Part shown: positions 4,865-6,343 of the stretch, piece by piece
Position numbering within the stretch: position 1 is the stretch's first letter
How the letters are laid out: every line of letters starts with the position of its first letter
NCBI GenBank assembly: GCA_012838715.1
Contig: DUOR01000043.1
Location: 1-6,343 of the forward strand
DNA from: Actinomycetales bacterium
GTDB lineage: Bacteria; Actinomycetota; Actinomycetes; Mycobacteriales; Mycobacteriaceae
Length of the DNA stretch: 6,343 bases
Direction of reading: 5' to 3'
Position numbers and translations under genes: made by a program
Notes under the pieces: model-generated
What the model saw: only the letters and a program-made list of their open reading frames with translations
Database searches by the model: none
What the model was told of the DNA's origin: nothing

Positions 4865-6037
4865 CTACCGGTCCCCGGCCACCGCCGCCCCGATCCGATC
4901 GAGGGCGGCGTCGAGGATCTCGGGGGAGGTCGCGAAGTTCAGGCGCACGTGCCCCGCGCCGCCCTCGCCGAACGCCGGGCCCGGGTTGAGGGCCACCTTC
5001 GCGTTCTCCAGCAGCCACTTCTGCGGCTCCATCGGCTCGCCCGACCCATCGCCGACGCCGCCGACGCCGTCGACGCCTCGGAAATCAATCCACGCCAGGT
5101 ACGAGGCCTTCGGGCGGCGCAGCACCGCGCCCGGCGCCACCTCCGGCAGACGGCGTTCGAGGGTGTCCAGGTTGGTCCGCAGGACGTCGTTGAAGTTGTC
5201 CAGCCAGGGGCCGCCGTCGCGGTAGGCGGCGGTCGCCGCGACCATGCCCAGTGTCGACACGCCCTCCTTGATCACGTGCGCCAGCTTCCGCCACGCCGCG
5301 TCGTCGGACTCGTTGAGGATCATCTGCGCGCACTTCAGGCCCGCGGTGTTCCAGCCCTTCGACGTCGCGGTCACCGTGACGGTCACCCGCTCGGCGGTGC
5401 CGGACACCGACGCCGCCGGCACATGCCTCCCGTCCAGGACGACGGGGGCGTGGATTTCGTCGGAGATGATCCGGGCACCGTACTTCGCCGCGATGTCGGC
5501 CAGCTCGCGGAGCTTGTCGGCCGTGAAGGTGAACCCCAGCGGATTGTTCGGGTTGCAGAGGATGAGGCTGCCCGCGCCGTTGCGGAAGGCCTCCTCCACG
5601 GCCGCCGGATCGGGGCCATCGGAAAGCGTGGGCACGTGCACCAGCTCGCGGTCGGCGGCGGGGCCCACCTCGAAGAAGGGCATGTAGGCGGGCACCGGCA
5701 GCACCACCGGCGAATCCGGGCGGGTGAGGTAGCGCACGGCGAGGGTGACGCCGCGGACCACGTCGGCGACGGGGTGGATGCGGTCGGCGTCGGGGCGCCA
5801 GCCGTAACGGTCGGCGTACCAGTCGGCGGTCGCCTCGGCGAGGTCCGCGACGCTGCGCCGCGGGTACCCGAAGTACTCCCGGTCGACGGCCGCCCGCACC
5901 GCGTCGATGACCGCGGGGCATGTGGCGGCGTCGGACTCGGCGACCCAAAGGGGGAGGACGTCATCCGGGTAGGCGGTCCACTTCAGGGTGCCGCGGTCGC
6001 GCAGGGTGGGGATGTCGGGGAAGGTGACCTCATGCAT
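4865..6037 (-). CDS. aecD: AecD/MalY-type PLP-dependent C-S lyase (cystathionine beta-lyase), 390 aa
   Basis: It cleaves cystathionine and related thioethers to a thiol, pyruvate and ammonia, giving homocysteine for methionine synthesis; corynebacterial AecD also degrades aminoethylcysteine. It is a fold-type I aminotransferase-like enzyme of the MalY/PatB group. Visible hallmarks: N-terminal LKWTAYPDDVLPLWVAESD, FGYP at 56-59, VLPVPAYMPFF, the NPNNPLG motif 162-168, SDEIHAPVV with Asp193 contacting PLP, TATSKGWNTAGLKCAQ with Lys227 as the Schiff-base lysine, and the C-terminal VRLNFA with carboxylate-binding Arg365. Similarity to C. glutamicum AecD is strong by eye. Odd: a Gly/Val/Asp-rich insert at about 321-334 made from 9-bp DNA repeats. 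The start ATG at 6037 has AGGG eight bases upstream (6049-6046). The promoter region contains an exact McbR-type site, consistent with repression when sulfur amino acids are plentiful. The gene lies just after glpD on the same strand. Confidence 0.93.
   Translation of the reverse strand: MHEVTFPDIPTLRDRGTLKWTAYPDDVLPLWVAESDAATCPAVIDAVRAAVDREYFGYPRRSVADLAEATADWYADRYGWRPDADRIHPVADVVRGVTLAVRYLTRPDSPVVLPVPAYMPFFEVGPAADRELVHVPTLSDGPDPAAVEEAFRNGAGSLILCNPNNPLGFTFTADKLRELADIAAKYGARIISDEIHAPVVLDGRHVPAASVSGTAERVTVTVTATSKGWNTAGLKCAQMILNESDDAAWRKLAHVIKEGVSTLGMVAATAAYRDGGPWLDNFNDVLRTNLDTLERRLPEVAPGAVLRRPKASYLAWIDFRGVDGVGGVGDGSGEPMEPQKWLLENAKVALNPGPAFGEGGAGHVRLNFATSPEILDAALDRIGAAVAGDR
5051..5077 (-). repeat. 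Three 9-bp tandem repeats inside aecD
   Basis: On the plus strand GCCGACGCC (5051-5059), GCCGACGCC (5060-5068) and GTCGACGCC (5069-5077). In the aecD frame they encode GVD-GVG-GVG in the insert before the GEPMEPQKWLL helix. Each unit is three codons, so changes in copy number would keep the frame. Confidence 0.75.
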
Positions 6038-6061
6038 GGCGCCAACCCTACACCCGGAAAC

Positions 6062-6067
6062 ACCCTA
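6062..6067 (-). promoter_or_regulatory. Possible -10 element of aecD
   Basis: Read on the minus strand, 6067-6062 is TAGGGT, fitting TANNNT. It lies 24 bases before the aecD ATG. The McbR-like operator begins three bases further upstream, so it would fill the -10/-35 spacer. No strong -35 is visible. Confidence 0.35.
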
Positions 6068-6069
6068 AG

Positions 6070-6085
6070 TAGACAGAGGGGTCTA
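6070..6085. promoter_or_regulatory. McbR operator upstream of aecD
   Basis: TAGAC (6070-6074), six bases, GTCTA (6081-6085) is an exact match to TAGAC-N6-GTCTA, the published binding site of McbR, the TetR-type repressor of methionine and cysteine metabolism in Corynebacterium glutamicum. It is centred about 40 bases upstream of the aecD start codon, next to the likely -10, the right place for a repressor. The right arm contains the glpD stop codon (6083-6085). Confidence 0.8.
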
Positions 6086-6343
6086 TTTGAGTTCGAGGGC
6101 CTCTTCCGCCGCAGGTAGGGCGGCCTCCCGGTCCACCGCGACGAGCCCGATCCGGCTGCGGCGGTCGAGGATGTCGCCGACGGTCAGGGCGCCCTCGTGG
6201 GTGACGTGCCAGGCGAACTCCGCCCGCGTCACGTCGATGCCCGGCGACACCGGATCCAGCGGACGCTCCAGCGCGCACGAGTCCACGACGGTTTCCGCCT
6301 CGCGGCCGAAACGCCGCCGCAGCGACGTCGGCAAGCTCGACCG
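6083..6343 (-). CDS. glpD: Glycerol-3-phosphate dehydrogenase, C-terminal end (5' part outside window)
   Basis: Only the last 86 residues are visible; the frame stays open to the right edge, so the gene is partial. GlpD is a membrane-associated FAD enzyme that oxidises sn-glycerol-3-phosphate to dihydroxyacetone phosphate and passes electrons to the quinone pool. The fragment matches the C-terminal domain: LRRRFGREAETVV, then AEFAWHVTHEGALTVGDILDRRSRIGLV, the conserved His-Glu-Gly-Ala-Leu and Asp-Arg-Arg-Ser/Thr-Arg region of the family, and a final short helix before the stop at 6083. The TTG at 6334 is internal, not a start. The stop codon overlaps the McbR-like site. aecD begins 45 bases downstream on the same strand with no hairpin between them, so read-through from glpD into aecD is possible. 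Confidence 0.85.
   Translation of the reverse strand, partial: RSSLPTSLRRRFGREAETVVDSCALERPLDPVSPGIDVTRAEFAWHVTHEGALTVGDILDRRSRIGLVAVDREAALPAAEEALELK

Noticed and set aside
4829..6118. Long plus-strand open frame (429 codons) opposite aecD
   Set aside because: Its predicted protein is Arg/Gly/His/Val-rich low complexity, typical of the antisense of a GC-rich gene, while the minus strand encodes a clear AecD with all active-site motifs.
1..6343. A previously undescribed defence, mobile or biosynthetic system
   Set aside because: I looked for transposase, integrase, toxin-antitoxin, nuclease, helicase, phage, NRPS/PKS and CRISPR signals on both strands and found none. The genes are housekeeping or common actinobacterial families.

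Overview
The window is GC-rich, densely coded bacterial DNA that looks like a Corynebacterium or close relative. Four signs support this: an AecD-type C-S lyase, a FadB2-type 3-hydroxyacyl-CoA dehydrogenase, a DUF1023-type alpha/beta hydrolase, and an exact match (TAGAC-N6-GTCTA) to the site bound by the corynebacterial sulfur regulator McbR. I found no mobile element, RNA gene, CRISPR array or clear horizontally acquired block. The region is ordinary chromosome with some good regulatory detail. I do not see a new multi-gene system.

Layout, left to right. (1) Positions 1-1947 hold a tight three-gene plus-strand cluster: the 3' part of a DUF1023-like alpha/beta hydrolase, a small ABM-type (quinol) monooxygenase overlapping it by ATGA, and a small lipoprotein of unknown function overlapping the second gene by one base. 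A U-tract hairpin terminator at 2036-2065 closes it. (2) A 325-base intergenic region (1948-2272) holds that terminator, a perfect 10-bp inverted repeat, and repeated GTTAGC half-sites next to a likely promoter. Then comes fadB2 (2273-3139), followed by short tandem repeats and a strong hairpin without a U-tract. (3) A secreted PAP2/acid phosphatase gene (3446-4783) follows a leader with PHO-box-like direct repeats (11- and 12-base spacing) and a stable 5'-UTR hairpin. (4) The phosphatase converges on aecD (minus strand, 4865-6037) across a 14-bp bidirectional hairpin. aecD sits behind the 3' end of glpD (minus strand, continues past the right edge). The McbR-like operator lies exactly at the glpD stop codon, where it would cover the aecD promoter.

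The genes form independent functional units: fatty acyl / hydroxybutyryl-CoA metabolism (fadB2), phosphate scavenging outside the cytoplasm (phosphatase), sulfur amino acid metabolism (aecD) and glycerol-3-phosphate oxidation (glpD). The least understood is the hydrolase-monooxygenase-lipoprotein cluster.
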